A stretch of 64,000 nucleotides of DNA, taken from positions 360,001 through 424,000 of the forward strand of contig JAOTOM010005097.1 of the NCBI GenBank assembly GCA_034440615.1, given 5' to 3'. The notes under the pieces are model-generated. The model was not told the origin of the DNA and ran no database searches. It saw only the letters and a program-made list of their open reading frames with translations. A program made the translations under genes and the position numbers. Within the stretch, counting starts at the first letter, position 1; each line of letters begins with the position of its first letter. Below, piece after piece: positions 35,500 to 47,440 of the stretch. The DNA is from Ashinkailepas kermadecensis (taxonomy: Eukaryota; Arthropoda; Thecostraca; Neolepadidae).

Positions 35500-35658
35500 C
35501 ACGCACACGCACACGCACACGCACACGCACGCGCACGCACACGCACACGCACACGCACACGCACACGCACACGCACACGCACACGCACACGCACACGCAC
35601 ACGCACACGCACACGCACACGCACACGCACACGCACACGCACACGCACACGCACACGC

Positions 35659-35741
<83 letters not shown>
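35457..35741. repeat. (ACGC)n-(ACACGC)n-(AC)n microsatellite
   Basis: Three blocks in order: ACGC tetramers, about 25 ACACGC hexamers with one interruption, then pure AC. It is alternating purine-pyrimidine throughout, so Z-DNA-prone. Confidence 0.97.
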
Positions 35742-35744
<3 letters not shown>

Positions 35745-36147
35745 TTTGCACTCGATCTGGTCCTGTGCAGTGTTTTAAAACTCGACGGAAAAAAATCATT
35801 TCCCGGTACCGTTTGGTAACTTCATCAACACTTCTAGACTTTCTGATGCTTTCCTCGATCGAGTAAGAAACCTCCTGTCAGGTATTATTGCTTCCACCGG
35901 AGGGCTCCGATCAACAGCGCTGCTGATAGGTTGGTTAGCATCCTCACGAGCTAATCTAAAATATTTCTAAGCCACCAATGAATCGGTGGCAAAGAATCGC
36001 GATTCCTCACCACACACCGATGCATCGGTGGTGAGGAATCGCGATGCACCACCTGTTCTTGTGTTTATTTCGATCACCTCCCAGGTTCTACATCTACTAG
36101 GCTCCACCATGATGTTCAGCGTACGGAATTGAACATGTTTTGCAGTT
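35742..36147. other. unassigned sequence
   Basis: GAATCGCGAT and CACCGATGCATCGGTG (16-bp perfect palindrome, near 36015) stand out. TCGGTGG(C/T) phrases flank it at about 35982 and 36024. Confidence 0.45.
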
Positions 36148-36352
36148 GGCGCCATGTGGATGCCTGGGCGCCATGTGGATGCCTGGGCGCCATGTGGATG
36201 CCTGGGCGCCATGTGGATGCCTGGGCGCCATGTGGATGCCTGGGCGCCATGTGGATGCCTGGGCGCCATGTGGATGCCTGGGCGCCATGTGGATGCCTGG
36301 GCGCCATGTGGATGCCTGGGCGCCATGTGGATGCCTGGGCGCCATGTGGCGC
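36148..36352. repeat. 19-bp minisatellite, about 11 copies
   Basis: Unit GGCGCCATGTGGATGCCTG, nearly invariant, which suggests recent expansion. Each unit contains the palindrome GGCGCC. Confidence 0.97.
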
Positions 36353-36552
36353 CTGAAGCCCAAATGTTAACACAATCATGACTGTCGACAGTGGGCCGAC
36401 CAATATCTGAGGCGAGTGACAAAGACCAGGACATTCCACTCCATCGGGTGGGCCGGCGTTCCGTCTCTGCTCTGCCACAAATCCGCTCCAAATGACAGAC
36501 AGCCCCGGCAGAGACCGCAGCTGTCACGGAACGCAGTCGAGTGCCGTGTGGC

Positions 36553-36812
36553 TGTCCGGGATCGTGGTTCGCGTGTGTCGGTGGTCGGGATCGTGGTTCG
36601 CGTGTGTCGGTGGTCGGGATCGTGGTTCGCGTGTGCCGGTGGTGGGGATCGTGGTTCGCGTGCGCCGGTGGTCGGGATCGTGGTTCGCGTGCGCCGGTGG
36701 TGGGGATCGTGGTTCGCGTGTGCCGGTGGTCGGGATCGTGGTTCGCGTGTGTCGGTGGTCGGGATCGTGGTTCGCGTGTGCCGGTGATCGGAGTCGTGGT
36801 TCGCGTGTGGTG
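36553..36812. repeat. 29-bp minisatellite, about 9 copies
   Basis: Unit GTGGTTCGCGTGTGTCGGTG plus GTCGGGATC, with GTGCGCCGG and GTGGGGATC variants grouped in the middle. Only 200 bp from the 19-bp array. Confidence 0.96.
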
Positions 36813-38101
36813 GTGCTTCATTCGGATGCCGCAAAAGTTTTGCCCCGCAATGACACATAAATATCCAATGAGGACATCATAAACCTACTTCTACCCGACT
36901 ATCCTCAAACACTGTTGTTCGATGTGAATAGACCACGTGCAGTTTAGGGGTTCTTTACAAAACATAAACGAGCATTATGCAATAGTCATTGCTTTTCTTT
37001 TCTGTTATCACTGAAGATGAAGGAAGCCGTCTATTTAGCTACGCGGGCGGACGACATGCTTAAATGTTTTCTGAAGCAATGGTGTCCGTGAAACATTCGA
37101 TTGTGCACTGCTCGTGAGATATGTCACCTGTGGCTCAGCACTCGGCAGTCGGATACCATTTTAACTCTGGGAACACTGCGTTTCGACCCTATCCTGGTTC
37201 ATTCGTAACTAAATATAGTTTCAAATTGTAGTTGTTATCAGGTGTTGAGTGTAAGAATGCAGCTCGTATCATTTTGTTTGTCGGGCAGTGGGCCCTAGGT
37301 CAGGGTTTGTGAAAGGATTAATCAGCAGGTCAGTTCGGCACAGCGTAATCATACAGCCAAATCATTGCCCCACTCCAACCGTCAGTAGCAGCCCCACTAA
37401 CGTCAATGTTTGTCAATAACCGCACACGTTATGCAATTCATAGGCGACACCAGTCAATAATAGCGTCCATATTTGTGGTGGCGGTCTGGTCCTATGTGTG
37501 ATCGGCGAGAGCACCAGCACCACAAGATATCTCCATTATATATAGCATGATTTGATCGAGCTCGGTTTGTTCGCATTGGCAAGCACAAACCTGACGCCAT
37601 GCTTCGCTCCGACCGACACCAGCCTCAACTCCTCTGTGTTAATTCACATGCCCAGTGATGACCCTGTGTGTCGGTACGCCCCCGTCGCCGCACCGTGGGC
37701 GTTCAAGCGGCGCGAACTGGGGTACTTAGCGTCGGCGAGTTGGCAGCGCTGGAAGTGGATGTAGTGCAGCAGCACGGGAACGTACCTGGAACGGGCAGAT
37801 CTGGGTCAATACATACACTCGCGCAATTCGCCGCTGACAGGCAACAGGTGCTGACAAACGATGCTGAAGTATGTGTGCGCGCGTGCGTGGGCGTGCGCCA
37901 GCGTGACTGGACGTGAACGTACATATGTCGACGAGTCCACACGTGTATGACATGTGCTGAGCAGAGGTGAAGACAAAGTTAGCTGCTTATCTGTTAGCGT
38001 AGATGGCAGGCTTAAGTCCTCCCTGACATAACGGCCGGCGATAATGTGTTTCTCCCTAACCTCCGTAATTAATTAATTGCTGCGCAGCGCACCTGAGGGA
38101 T
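36813..38101. other. mostly unassigned sequence
   Basis: Apart from the tRNA-like piece at 37.1 kb nothing is recognised. AATTAATTAATT lies near 38067. A minus-strand segment near 37787-37862 is bounded by AG and GTACGT and could be an exon, but its peptide is unfamiliar. Confidence 0.4.
37124..37197 (+). repeat. tRNA-like pol III promoter relic
   Basis: A-box-like TGGCTCAGCACTCGG (37131) and B-box-like CGTTTCGACCC (37179), 48 bp apart. The acceptor arm and anticodon stem do not pair, so this is a tRNA pseudogene or SINE head. Confidence 0.45.
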
Positions 38102-38187
38102 GCCGCCGGTTTAGCAGGGAAGGAAGCTTCCACCTATACGGATGCAGCCGGTTTAGCAGGGAAGGAAGCTTCCACCTATACGGATGC
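38102..38187. repeat. 42-bp tandem duplication
   Basis: GCCGGTTTAGCAGGGAAGGA followed by AGCTTCCACCTATACGGATGC occurs twice. It contains the palindrome GGAAGCTTCC. Confidence 0.95.
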
Positions 38188-38210
38188 AACAGCATGCGGT
38201 CATTTTTCTC

Positions 38211-38212
<2 letters not shown>

Positions 38213-38262
<50 letters not shown>

Positions 38263-38335
38263 CTCGCTCTCGCTCTCGCTCGCTCTCGCTCTCGCTCGCT
38301 CTCGCTCTCGCTCTCCGCTCTCGCTCTCGCTCTCG

Positions 38336-38387
<52 letters not shown>

Positions 38388-38562
38388 CTCGCTCTCGCTC
38401 TCGCTCTCGCTCGCCTCGCTCTCGCTCTCGCTCTCTCTCGCTCTCGCTCTCGCTCTCGCTCTCGCTCTCGCTCTCGCTCTCGCTCTCGCTCTCGCTCTCG
38501 CTCTCGCTCTCGCTCTCGCTCTCTCTCTCTCTCTCGCTCTCTCTCTCCTCTCTCTCTCTCTC
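38213..38562. repeat. (CT)n / (CTCTCG)n polypyrimidine microsatellite
   Basis: Alternating blocks of pure CT and CTCTCG hexamers, with occasional dropped bases. Long Ser-Leu/Ser-Arg/Arg-Glu frames are artefacts. Confidence 0.97.
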
Positions 38563-39136
38563 TGCCATTTTAGAACACTTGCCTGTTTTCGTGGTTGTGT
38601 ACAAGCACTAACAATGCGGGCAGTCCTGTGGCAGCTGTTAATTTCTATTTTCTGCAGCTGATAGCTTAAATATGTTTCATATCTATGTGGAATCGACTCA
38701 GCATTGCAATCCGCATGAGACAAGCTGGTGTCCATAATCGAACAAAGGCTTCAATCAATTGAGTGAATTGCTTTAAGGTAGCTATTAAGGAAGAATTTAT
38801 CCAGGGCTGAGTTGGGGCTTCCGTTTATTAGCGCTTCAAATGGTAAACCGCTGGAGGCGGAGACAGACGGAAGGTTTTCACTACCCGTCTGTGCCTGCTG
38901 TGGTTGTATTGTGCTAAAAATAGAAATGCAATCCAGCCATGCAATCGTAATCACTTCGCAGAAACAATGGCAGCTGATAATGCATTGCACCCAATGAACC
39001 ATCGATCATCATTCTTCCAAGAATCGCTTATGAGCCCGATAGCCATATTATATTTGAATTGTGTCACCATGGGCCAGGTTGATGGCATAATCCTGTAACA
39101 GTTGCGCGCTTTTCACGTTTTCACTGCCTGTTCCAG
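38563..39136. other. unassigned sequence
   Basis: No gene. The last 30 bp are pyrimidine-rich and end in TTCCAG, a good splice acceptor for the segment that follows. Confidence 0.45.
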
Positions 39137-39256
39137 TGCATTCGGCGGTGGTTTGTATCCAACCCGGTGTACATCACCACAATGTTCCGACTGCCGGCCT
39201 CCCCCCGGGCCGAGAAGGACGCCTCAGACACCGGATTCGGTCGGTGGAGGCTGAAG
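39137..39256 (+). CDS. possible internal coding exon, 40 codons
   Basis: A tract ending CTGTTCCAG precedes 39137, and AG|GTGAAG (donor-like) follows 39256. The 120 bp between are open in phase and read W-F-V-S-N-P-V-Y-I-T-T-M-F-R-L-P near the start, then AEKDASDTGFGRWRLK. Codon third positions are mostly G or C and the peptide is not low-complexity, unlike nearly everything else in the window. I do not recognise the family. A second donor (AAG|GTGGTG) lies 12 bp downstream. It remains a single-exon guess without neighbours. Confidence 0.35.
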
Positions 39257-40518
39257 GTGAAGCTGAAGGTGGTGGTGAACTGTGGATATGTGCTCACGCC
39301 GGGGTTTTGGCGGGAACTTCTCAGGCTGACTCAGCGAGCGATCGCCGCATCGGCGAATCTTCACAGAAGGTTGAGCAGTGTTGAAGGTTTTTAGCGTTCC
39401 GGTCTTGAAAGGGATGCATATTTCGCAACGTTTGGGCTCGTAGTCCCACGGTACGGTAGCGACACCGGTAGATGACGACAGGATAGTACTTGTGAACCGA
39501 TTTTGTTTCGCATAAAGCAACAACGCTTAGAATTAATGAGGTTTCAGCCTTTATGCTCCAGCGTTATCAACTGAAATTTTCCTTTATGAGAGACCACAAA
39601 TCGATTTAACGCAAGACATTACGAGCTAGCCTTTTCACATATTTGACAAGGATTTGGCAAAGTGGAGCAAATCGAAAAGCAGGGTGCATGAGTTACAAAG
39701 TCGCAACATCCAAGTCGTAAACACAATTGATGATTTTGGTGGTGATACAGTGGATAATGGATTGTCAGTCCCACATTAATAAATACATAGATGCCCCATG
39801 CCGACGAAAAGCACTGTTCAACGAAAAGGAGAAAATGCTAGCTGTATCTAGCTGCCAATGTTAGCTGGCAGGCGACTTGTCCTCTGCGCGTGTCTTCCCT
39901 GCCCCTTGCCATTTGCCAGCGAATGGTACAAGTGTTGAAAGTCATGCTACATAGGTACACTACTCATCGCTGAAGCATTGCCATTGCATTCTGCAATGTT
40001 GTATGTGGTTGCTTATTGGGAATCGGACCTCAGCTTGCTAATTTAGTTTCACTAAAATAGAAAAACAACAAATGTCAACTGAATTTCCGCGATGTACTGA
40101 AATGTAGCGATGTGCATATTTGTTTTCACTCTTCTTTTGTTCAAATGCATGTGAAGTTCAACGACAAGGACTCTCACTTGCCGAGTTCTTTGCTACTTCT
40201 CTAATGTTTTATCGGATATTACGCATAATTTTCCGTCCAAAATGAGCACCTCAATTAGGTTTACGCAATGGTGTTTTTTTTTGTGGCAAGAATACTTGCT
40301 GTAATTATTTTGACTAGGGATGCAATTTGACCGGTTAATTTCAGCATGGTCCTGTTCAGTCTGGCACAGGTAGGCATTACTATTGATAAGCACGGGAACC
40401 ACTTGTGTGCTCATCATTCCGCGTTTCCTGCTTTCTAAGCCTTTTTCATGAAAAATGTGGTGCGCAGAATCCATCAAATATTTTATCTGAACGTGACCTG
40501 CGGCACCGCAGGTCGCAG
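39257..40518. other. AT-rich unassigned sequence
   Basis: No gene or repeat recognised; would be intronic if the exon before it is real. Confidence 0.45.
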
Positions 40519-41120
40519 GTCCCCACGACCACAGCCCAGGTCAGCTGGCAGCACCCCACGACCACAGCCCAGGTCAGCTGGCAGCACCCCACGACCACAG
40601 CCCAGGTCAGCTGGCAGCACCCCACGACCACAGCCCAGGTCAGCTGGCAGCACCCCACGACCACAGCCCAGGTCAGCTGGCAGCACCCCACGACCACAGC
40701 CCAGGTCAGCTGGCAGCACCCCACGACCACAGCCCAGGTCAGCTGGCAGCACCCCACGACCACAGCCCAGGTCAGCTGGCAGCACCCCACGACCACAGCC
40801 CAGGTCAGCTGGCAGCACCCCACCACACCCGGTCACCACAGCCCAGGTCAGCTGGCAGCACCCCACGACCACAGCCCAGGTCAGCTGGCAGCACCCCACG
40901 ACCACAGCCCAGGTCAGCTGGCAGCACCCCACGACCACAGCCCAGGTCAGCTGGCAGCACCCTCACGACCACAGCCCAGGTCAGCTGGCAGCACCCCACG
41001 ACCACAGCCCAGGTCAGCTGGCAGCACCCCACGACCACAGCCCAGGTCAGCTGGCAGCACCCCACGACCACAGCCCAGGTCAGCTGGCAGCACCCCACGA
41101 CCACAGCCCAGATCAGCTGG
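40519..41120. repeat. 33-bp minisatellite, about 18 copies
   Basis: Unit CCCCACGACCACAGCCCAGG then TCAGCTGGCAGCA. Copies are almost identical. One 36-bp variant (CACCACACCCGGTCACC) lies near 40820 and a one-base insertion near 40962 shifts frame, so peptides switch frame mid-array. Recent expansion. Confidence 0.97.
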
Positions 41121-43107
41121 CAGATTCCAGCCGACGCAGCGCTTGGGCCAACTGCCAATTCTAATCGGGCCACTTTCATCGGCGACATGGGTGCCACCTC
41201 CGACGAAATCGGCGCAGCCGGCCAAGCGGCCGCCGCTGTCGATGCTGCTTCGTCGGGGCCGACGGCAGCCTCGCCGCCGATATTTCCCGGCGTTCGCGGA
41301 CACTGTTCGCGGTATTCAGTATGGAAATGCCGCCTGAGTAGAGTTGGATGTTCTGGCCGACGGCATAAAACGAGTCACGGGCGCGACGCATCGCTTTCAT
41401 TTCCAGGGAACCCTCGGATTGGCAAGAGCAAGCTAGTTCGGGACCATTTTGCATACACCATTCCGCAGGGCTGATGTTGAATGCAGAATAAATGCCAGGA
41501 TAGGTGGGTATTGAAAGCCGAGTCTGGCAATCAGACACGGGGTATCGCCAGCATCAAAGCTATGGTAGAGTCAAGTTTCTTACGTGCGCATCATCCATGC
41601 AGCCGTCATTACAAACACGCGTGCATATAACTGGAAATCCTGGAAGCGTCGGAACCTGTCCTCGCCGATACAACTCGCACGCAGCAGCTATGGCGCAGCC
41701 TCACCCAATTTATCGGCTACGCTCCGCTCCTTTCAACGTTGCCGTAAGTGTACCGAGACCGTCGCGCCACGGCAGACAACAGCGCAGCGTCACGCGACGT
41801 GTCGGTGCAGCGCACCTCCGGCTCGGGAGAGTCCGGCTGTTGCCAGCGTGTGGCAGCCGGTCTGCCGCGTGACGTGTCGACGCAGCGCACCTCCGGCTCG
41901 GGAGAGTCTAGCCGCCAGCGTGCCAGCGTTGCGACCGTTCGTTAGTCACGGTTGACGATGCAGAAATCGCCGTCTCGTGGAATACTGAGAACACGCATGA
42001 CTGCCCGCAGCATACCGACGTGCGGAAAAACGTCACCTCGCGCTGTCTGGAATGTGGAGAGATTTGGCCAGTTATGCCGTCGAATAGCCATTTAGGTGGA
42101 CAATTGAACCCGCAGTCCTCTGGTGGTCCCGGCTGCACGATTTGGATGGGGCCAAACCCGTTTGGGGGTAGTCACAGGCGACTGATATCCGCTGAAAGCA
42201 ACTTTGATTTTAGGCATATGGTGTACACTAGATATTCGGAATACCAAATGTATAGTGGCAGCCACACCTTCAAAAGTTCAGGAGGGATCTCCACCAATAT
42301 CTTCGGCCAAATCTGAACGGACTCGAAGTAGGCATACTCCAAATCTTCAATTTTGATTGAAGATTTAATAATGCACATCAAATTCGTAGGTCTACATAAT
42401 ATAGTTTAATCCCAACACATGAACCCATTCGTTGATGGGTAAAACTTGTTGGAGGCTATGTATTATTCAAGCGGTACTACTCATTATATATGTTGTTTAC
42501 CCATTCTTGCATACCCTGTGCCTCCCCTGTTCTTTGCTGATCCATCATCATTCATGAAAATATAATACTGACCACTGAATGAACCACTGATTATGCGTAG
42601 TGAGAAGAGGACAGCAAGTGAACGGGATTCTGACAACAATGTTGCAGTGCCGTCAAAGTCTTAGCCATTGGTATGCTCTTCTACTGGTTTATTACTGGTG
42701 GGACAGCCTTCCCCTACAATTGCTGGAGGAAAACTGACAACCACCAAACAGGCATTCCGCATTAATACTTTTATTTCTCGTGAACAGCAAAATGGTCAAC
42801 AGACGAGAAGCGTTCGATGGAACTGCGATGAGTGTTAAATGTTTCTGGGGCATGATCAGTATCAAAACAATCACAAGCTCCGTGTTGCAAAGTTGGATGT
42901 GCTGTGGAATGAATCGCGAGCCATTCACAAAAACAAAAACACACCGTGTGGTTCTGGGCAGAAAAAAGTGAGGCTTTACGAAGGACACTCGACTCTTCAT
43001 GGGACAACTCATCCTCTGATGTTATCCATGAAATACAGCAAAATGCACTCCTCTCACCGGAGATGAAAGAAAAGAACACACGCTTCCTATTGGATCAACG
43101 AGGAAAC
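41121..43107. other. unassigned sequence with one duplication
   Basis: GC-rich to about 41950, then AT-rich. See the 75-bp duplication at 41.8 kb. No gene recognised. Confidence 0.45.
41796..41945. repeat. 75-bp direct duplication
   Basis: GACGTGTCG(G/A)(T/C)GCAGCGCACC then TCCGGCTCGGGAGAGTC occurs at 41796 and 41871. The second halves of the copies have diverged. Confidence 0.88.
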
Positions 43108-43300
43108 CGTCTTGGATCCATGAGTGGTAGACTATCACTCTTGGATCCGGGTCGTAGACTACCATCATGGATCAGAGACGGTAGACTATCACTCATGGGT
43201 CAGAGACGACACACTGCCACTCATGGGTCCGGTTTGGGCTTAAGGGCGCCTGAACTGCTAGTGGTTATCTAGCCTCTCGTGAATCCGAGTTGTAGACTGT
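43108..43300. repeat. degenerate about 30-bp repeat, 5-6 copies
   Basis: TTGGATCC(A/G), GTAGACTATCACTC and CATGGATCAGAGAC phrases recur with drift. An older array. Confidence 0.72.
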
Positions 43301-43593
43301 CACTCACACTCTTCCATGTTCACTGTTATGCCGTCGTGCTTTTTCACCACCCATTACTCTGAAGATCCATGAGCTCGTGTCCATCCATAGTCAACCTACT
43401 GAAACCGCGGAGTGGAACCTCGCTATCTGCCGGAGGTGTACGCACCACCGCACAGGCACGTCTCTACCATGGTAAGTCAATGATATGGGGCACCATATCA
43501 TTGTTCCAAAACAACTGGCTGCGCGGCCTTCTGATGCCGCGTGGGCGATGGAGCGGTGTCTGGAGTGGCTCAGACCTGGTCAGACAGATTGGC
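43301..43593. other. unassigned spacer
   Basis: Leads into the 15-bp array. Nothing recognised. Confidence 0.4.
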
Positions 43594-44192
43594 TGAGCTG
43601 GCGGCAGCTGGGCTGGCGGCAGCTGGGCTGGCGGCAGCTGGGCTGGCGGCAGCTGGGCTGGCAGCAGCTGGGCTGGCGGCAGCTGGGCTGGCGGCAGCTG
43701 AGCTGGCGGCAGCTGAGCTGGCGGCAGCTGGGCTGGCGGCAGCTGAGCTGGCGGCAGCTGAGCTGGCGGCAGCTGGGCTGGCGGCAGCTGGGCTGGCGGC
43801 AGCTGGGCTGGCGGCAGCTGGGCTGGCGGCAGCTGGGCTGGCGGCAGCTGGGCTGGCGGCAGCTGGGCTGGCGGCAGCTGGGCTGGCGGCAGCTGGGCTG
43901 GCGGCAGCTGGGCTGGCGGCAGCTGGGCTGGCGGCAGCTGGGCTGGCGGCAGCTGGGCTGGCGGCAGCTGGGCTGGCGGCAGCTGAGCTGGCGGCAGCTG
44001 GGCTGGCGGCAGCTGGGGGCTGGGCTGGCGGCAGCTGGGCTGGCGGCAGCTGGGCTGGCGGCAGCTGGGCTGGCGGCAGCTGGGCTGGCGGCACTGCTGG
44101 GCTGGCGGCAGCTGGGCTGGCGGCAGCTGGGCTGGCGGCAGCTGGGCTGGCGGCAGCTGGGCTGGCGGCAGCTGGGCTGGCGGCAGCTGGGC
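43594..44192. repeat. 15-bp minisatellite, about 40 copies
   Basis: Unit GCAGCTGGGCTGGCG, with a GCAGCTGAGCTGGCG variant grouped at about 43696-43780 and again at 43981, and two small irregularities near 44010 and 44092. Each unit has the palindrome CAGCTG. Pentapeptide frames such as G-L-A-A-A are artefacts. Confidence 0.97.
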
Positions 44193-44311
44193 TGGTCGAC
44201 CAGTGGCCACGTGTGGCGCTACCGGAAGCCAGCTGGTGCCAGGTGGTGACTGCCACCCACCCGACGAGCGGGGCAGACTCCCGGCCACGGCCACGGCCAC
44301 GCTGCAGACGC

Positions 44312-44403
44312 CCCTCTGCCCGCGGTGCTGCGTGTGCGGAAGGAAGCGATGCCGACACCCTCTGCCCGCGGTGCTGCGTGTGCGGGAGGAAGCGATGCCG
44401 ACA
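44312..44403. repeat. 46-bp tandem duplication
   Basis: CCCTCTGCCCGCGGTGCTGC then GTGTGCGG(A/G)AGGAAGCGATGCCGACA, twice. Confidence 0.94.
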
Positions 44404-44931
44404 GCCGCCAAGCTCCAACGAGGATTCGATACGGTGTCGAGAAGACGGTTGTATGGTGAATGCCGGTGAAATATATTACAACCATCGCGCCCAAACTATG
44501 AGTCATACAGAACAAGTTACGAATGATGAACGTGCTTCTGGAGAAAAGAGCATGTAAACCACTTAGTTGCATATTAAACACAGGTACTACGCCATGTTTT
44601 CGTGGAGCGCATGTAGTGGGTGATCTTGTGGTTAAAAATCGTGTTGGCACGCAACATGAATGGGTCGAATGCCCTCTTTCTCAACAGTCAGAATCGGAGC
44701 TGAACAGTTCCTCTCATCGCACGAAACAAAATGTGTCCGGGAGTTTTCAAAATATCCGCCATCAAATACAACACGCTGAGGACCTGAAAACTGAGCGGAC
44801 GGGTAGACCAGGGGAAGCTGGCCTACCTGCTCGTGACATGGGATGGGTTGTTGGACATGAGTTGGAAGGACATAAGCAAGGACTTTGACAGCGAATGACA
44901 ATGGGATGAGGAGGGAACGGATGAACAGCTA
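44404..44931. other. unassigned sequence
   Basis: A 121-codon + frame at 44523-44888 has no recognisable motif. Confidence 0.4.
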
Positions 44932-45046
44932 GGGTGCGCGTGCTCGCCAGTCACGTCATCAGCGGAAGCTGGCGCCCTTGCGGGGCTAGGGTCCACGTGC
45001 TCGCCAAGCGCTTCACCACCGGAAGCTTGCGCCCTTGCGGGCTAAA
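44932..45046. repeat. 57-bp tandem duplication, diverged
   Basis: GGGT(G/C)C(G/A)CGTGCTCGCCA and CGGAAGCT(G/T)GCGCCCTTGCGG in each copy. Confidence 0.88.
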
Positions 45047-45680
45047 GATAAGAACGTGAATATGGAGAGGCTAAGGAGGGTTCTAGAAATGTATGATTCC
45101 TTAATCGATCAAATCCTCACTAGTTGTGTTTTCCAATTAGTTGTAAATCCAGTCAAGCCGATGAAGCAGTCACCGCGATTCGAGCCGAAGCCCTTCATCC
45201 GGCCGCCGACGAGGCGACCTCGTGGCCGCCGGTGACTCCTCCCCATTAAGTCCCCGGCAGGCCTCATGCATACAAATCGGACGTCACACGTTACGCGCTG
45301 TGGGTAGTGCTGTGTTTACAGCGGGCCCGGCCCGAGCCGCGGGGTCGTCGCCACACCTCGTGGGTAAACAGGCCACTGCCGGCCGGCGGCAAGGGCGCGT
45401 CCAGCAGCCCAGTGCCGAAGCTCGGCCGGGCTGGTCGACAGGGACGTGCGAAGCGGGAGTTACGACGGCGGCCCGCGCGCCTGTCAGTTGGCGTCACCCG
45501 TCAACATCGGCGTTACCCGTCAACAGCTGCACCCGGCCTGTGTTGGTCAGTTGCAGGTCGGAGGCGGCGCGCAGTCACCCCGCTTTCCACGGCCCACGTC
45601 TCGGGCGGCCGCCTGCCGCGCCGGGCGCGTGTGGCGGGCGGGGACACCTCGCGTCGCCAAGCGGTGTCGTCAGCAAGCTG

Positions 45681-45690
45681 GTGACGTCAC
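45681..45690. promoter_or_regulatory. GTGACGTCAC palindrome (CRE-type)
   Basis: Followed by further GTGACGTCCG and TGCGTCACG half-sites within 35 bp. Confidence 0.4.
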
Positions 45691-46047
45691 CCAGAACTGG
45701 TGACGTCCGCCGGTGCGTCACGAGGCTGCAGCGGCCGACCGACGCGCCGCGAGCCACTGGGATAATGAGCGCGTTCGCGGCTCCAGTTTTTTTTACGTGG
45801 GGCGTGCGACGTTACAGGGAGCCGTCACCGGCTATGCATGATGACATTGTATTGACATTATGACATTGATGTCAGTACGGTGACATTGCCGGCCGGTAGG
45901 CGTCACTCCACTACCAAAGACAGCCTTAGTGGTGCTCTAGCGCGCGGCACGAAGCCGCTTGCTGTTATTAAATCGCAGGAAAGTCACGTGAGCGTATCTT
46001 CGCATTAAACATTTTGTGGAACAAAAAATGGACAAGGATTGAATCAT

Positions 46048-46113
46048 GCGCCGTCCGTCCATGTCCTCATGGCGGACACGGCGCCGTCAATGTCCTCATG
46101 GCGGACACGGCAT
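46048..46113. repeat. 33-bp tandem duplication
   Basis: GCGCCGTC(C/A)(G/A) then TGTCCTCATGGCGGACACG, repeated 33 bp apart. Confidence 0.92.
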
Positions 46114-46150
46114 CCGCTGGGACATTGGCCAGCGAGTAGTGAACACTCCT

Positions 46151-46218
46151 GTGGATCGCGCGAGGTCCCAGTGCCTGCAGCAGCGACTGGTGCCGACGTC
46201 CACCTCACCACAATGTCA
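46151..46218. repeat. left flanking repeat of the 30-bp array
   Basis: GTGGATCGCGCGAGGTCCCA then GTGCCTGCAGCAGCGACTGG. Its diverged direct copy lies at 47374-47440 beyond the array. Confidence 0.88.
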
Positions 46219-47362
46219 CACCCAGTGTTACACGTCACCACAATGTCACACTCAGTGTTACACGTCACCACAATGTCACACCCAGTGTTGCACGTCACCA
46301 CAATGACACACCCAGTGTTACACGTCACCACAATGACACACCCAGTGTTACACGTCACCACAATGACACACCCAGTGTTGCACGTCACCACAATGACACA
46401 CCCAGTGTTACACGTCACTACAATGACACACACAGTGTTACACGTCACCATAATGTCACACCCAATGATACACATCACCACAATGTTACACCAAATGCTA
46501 CACCTCACACCTTATGTTACACGTCACCACAATTTCACACCCAATGCTACACGTCACCACAATGTTACACCCAGTGTTACACGCCACCACAATGTCACAC
46601 CCAGTGTTATACGTCACCACAATGTCATACCCAGTGTTACACGTCACCACAACGTCACACCCAGTGTTACACGTCACCACAATGTCACACCCAATGCTAC
46701 ACATCACCACAATGTCACACCAAATGCTACACGTCACACCTTATGTTACACGTCACCACAATTTCACACCCAATGCCACACGTCACCACAATGTCACACT
46801 CAATGCTACACGTCACGACAATGTCACACCCAATGCTGCACGTCACCACATTGCCACACCAAATTCTACACGTCACCACATTGCCACACCAAATTCTACA
46901 CGTCACCACAATGTCACACTCAATGCTACACGCCACCACAATGTCACACCCAATGCTGCACGTCACCACATTGCCACACCAAATTCTACACGTCACCACA
47001 ATGTCACACCCAATGCTACACATCACCACAATGTCACACCAAATGCTACACGTCACACCTTATGTTACACGTCACCACAATTTCACACCCAATGCCACAC
47101 GTCACCACAATGTCACACTCAATGCTACACGTCACGACAATGTCACACCCAATGCTGCACGTCACCACATTGCCACACCAAATTCTACACGTCACCACAT
47201 TGCCACACCAAATTCTACACGTCACCACAATGTCACACTCAATGCTACACGCCACCACAATGTCACACCCAATGCTGCACGTCACCACATTGCCACACCA
47301 AATTCTACACGTCACCACAATGTCACACCCAATGCTACACGTCACCACAATGTCACGTCACC
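46202..47362. repeat. 30-bp minisatellite, about 39 copies, with 319-bp higher-order repeat
   Basis: Unit CACGTCACCACAATGTCACA plus CCCAGTGTTA. The left third uses CCCAGTGTT; the right uses CCCAATGCT and CCAAATTCT. A truncated unit CGTCACACCTTATGTTACAC marks block starts at about 46500, 46732 and 47051. The blocks from 46732 and 47051 (offset 319 bp) are almost base-for-base identical for about 300 bp, so a multi-unit block was recently duplicated whole. Confidence 0.97.
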
Positions 47363-47373
47363 CCATTCCTCGC

Positions 47374-47440
47374 GTGGGTCGCGAGAGGTCCCGGTACCTA
47401 CAGCAGCGACTGATGCAATCGTCCACCCCACCACAATGAC
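47374..47440. repeat. right flanking repeat of the 30-bp array
   Basis: GTGGGTCGCGAGAGGTCCCG then GTACCTACAGCAGCGACTGA matches the left flank with several substitutions, same orientation. Confidence 0.88.

Larger units (their letters stand above)
45047..46150. other. GC-rich block with CRE palindrome, no gene recognised
   Basis: CpG-rich at about 45170-45760. A 33-bp duplication (GCGCCGTC...CATGGCGGACACG) lies at 46048-46113. Confidence 0.45.

Noticed and set aside
43464..44557. Open frames of 250-340 codons in several frames over 43.5-44.5 kb
   Set aside because: Produced by the 15-bp array; pure pentapeptide repeats on both strands.
46039..47439. 466-codon open frame, the longest in the window
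   Set aside because: It is the 30-bp array read through (T-M-T-H-P-V-L-H-V-T style repeats); the frame exists because 30 is a multiple of 3.
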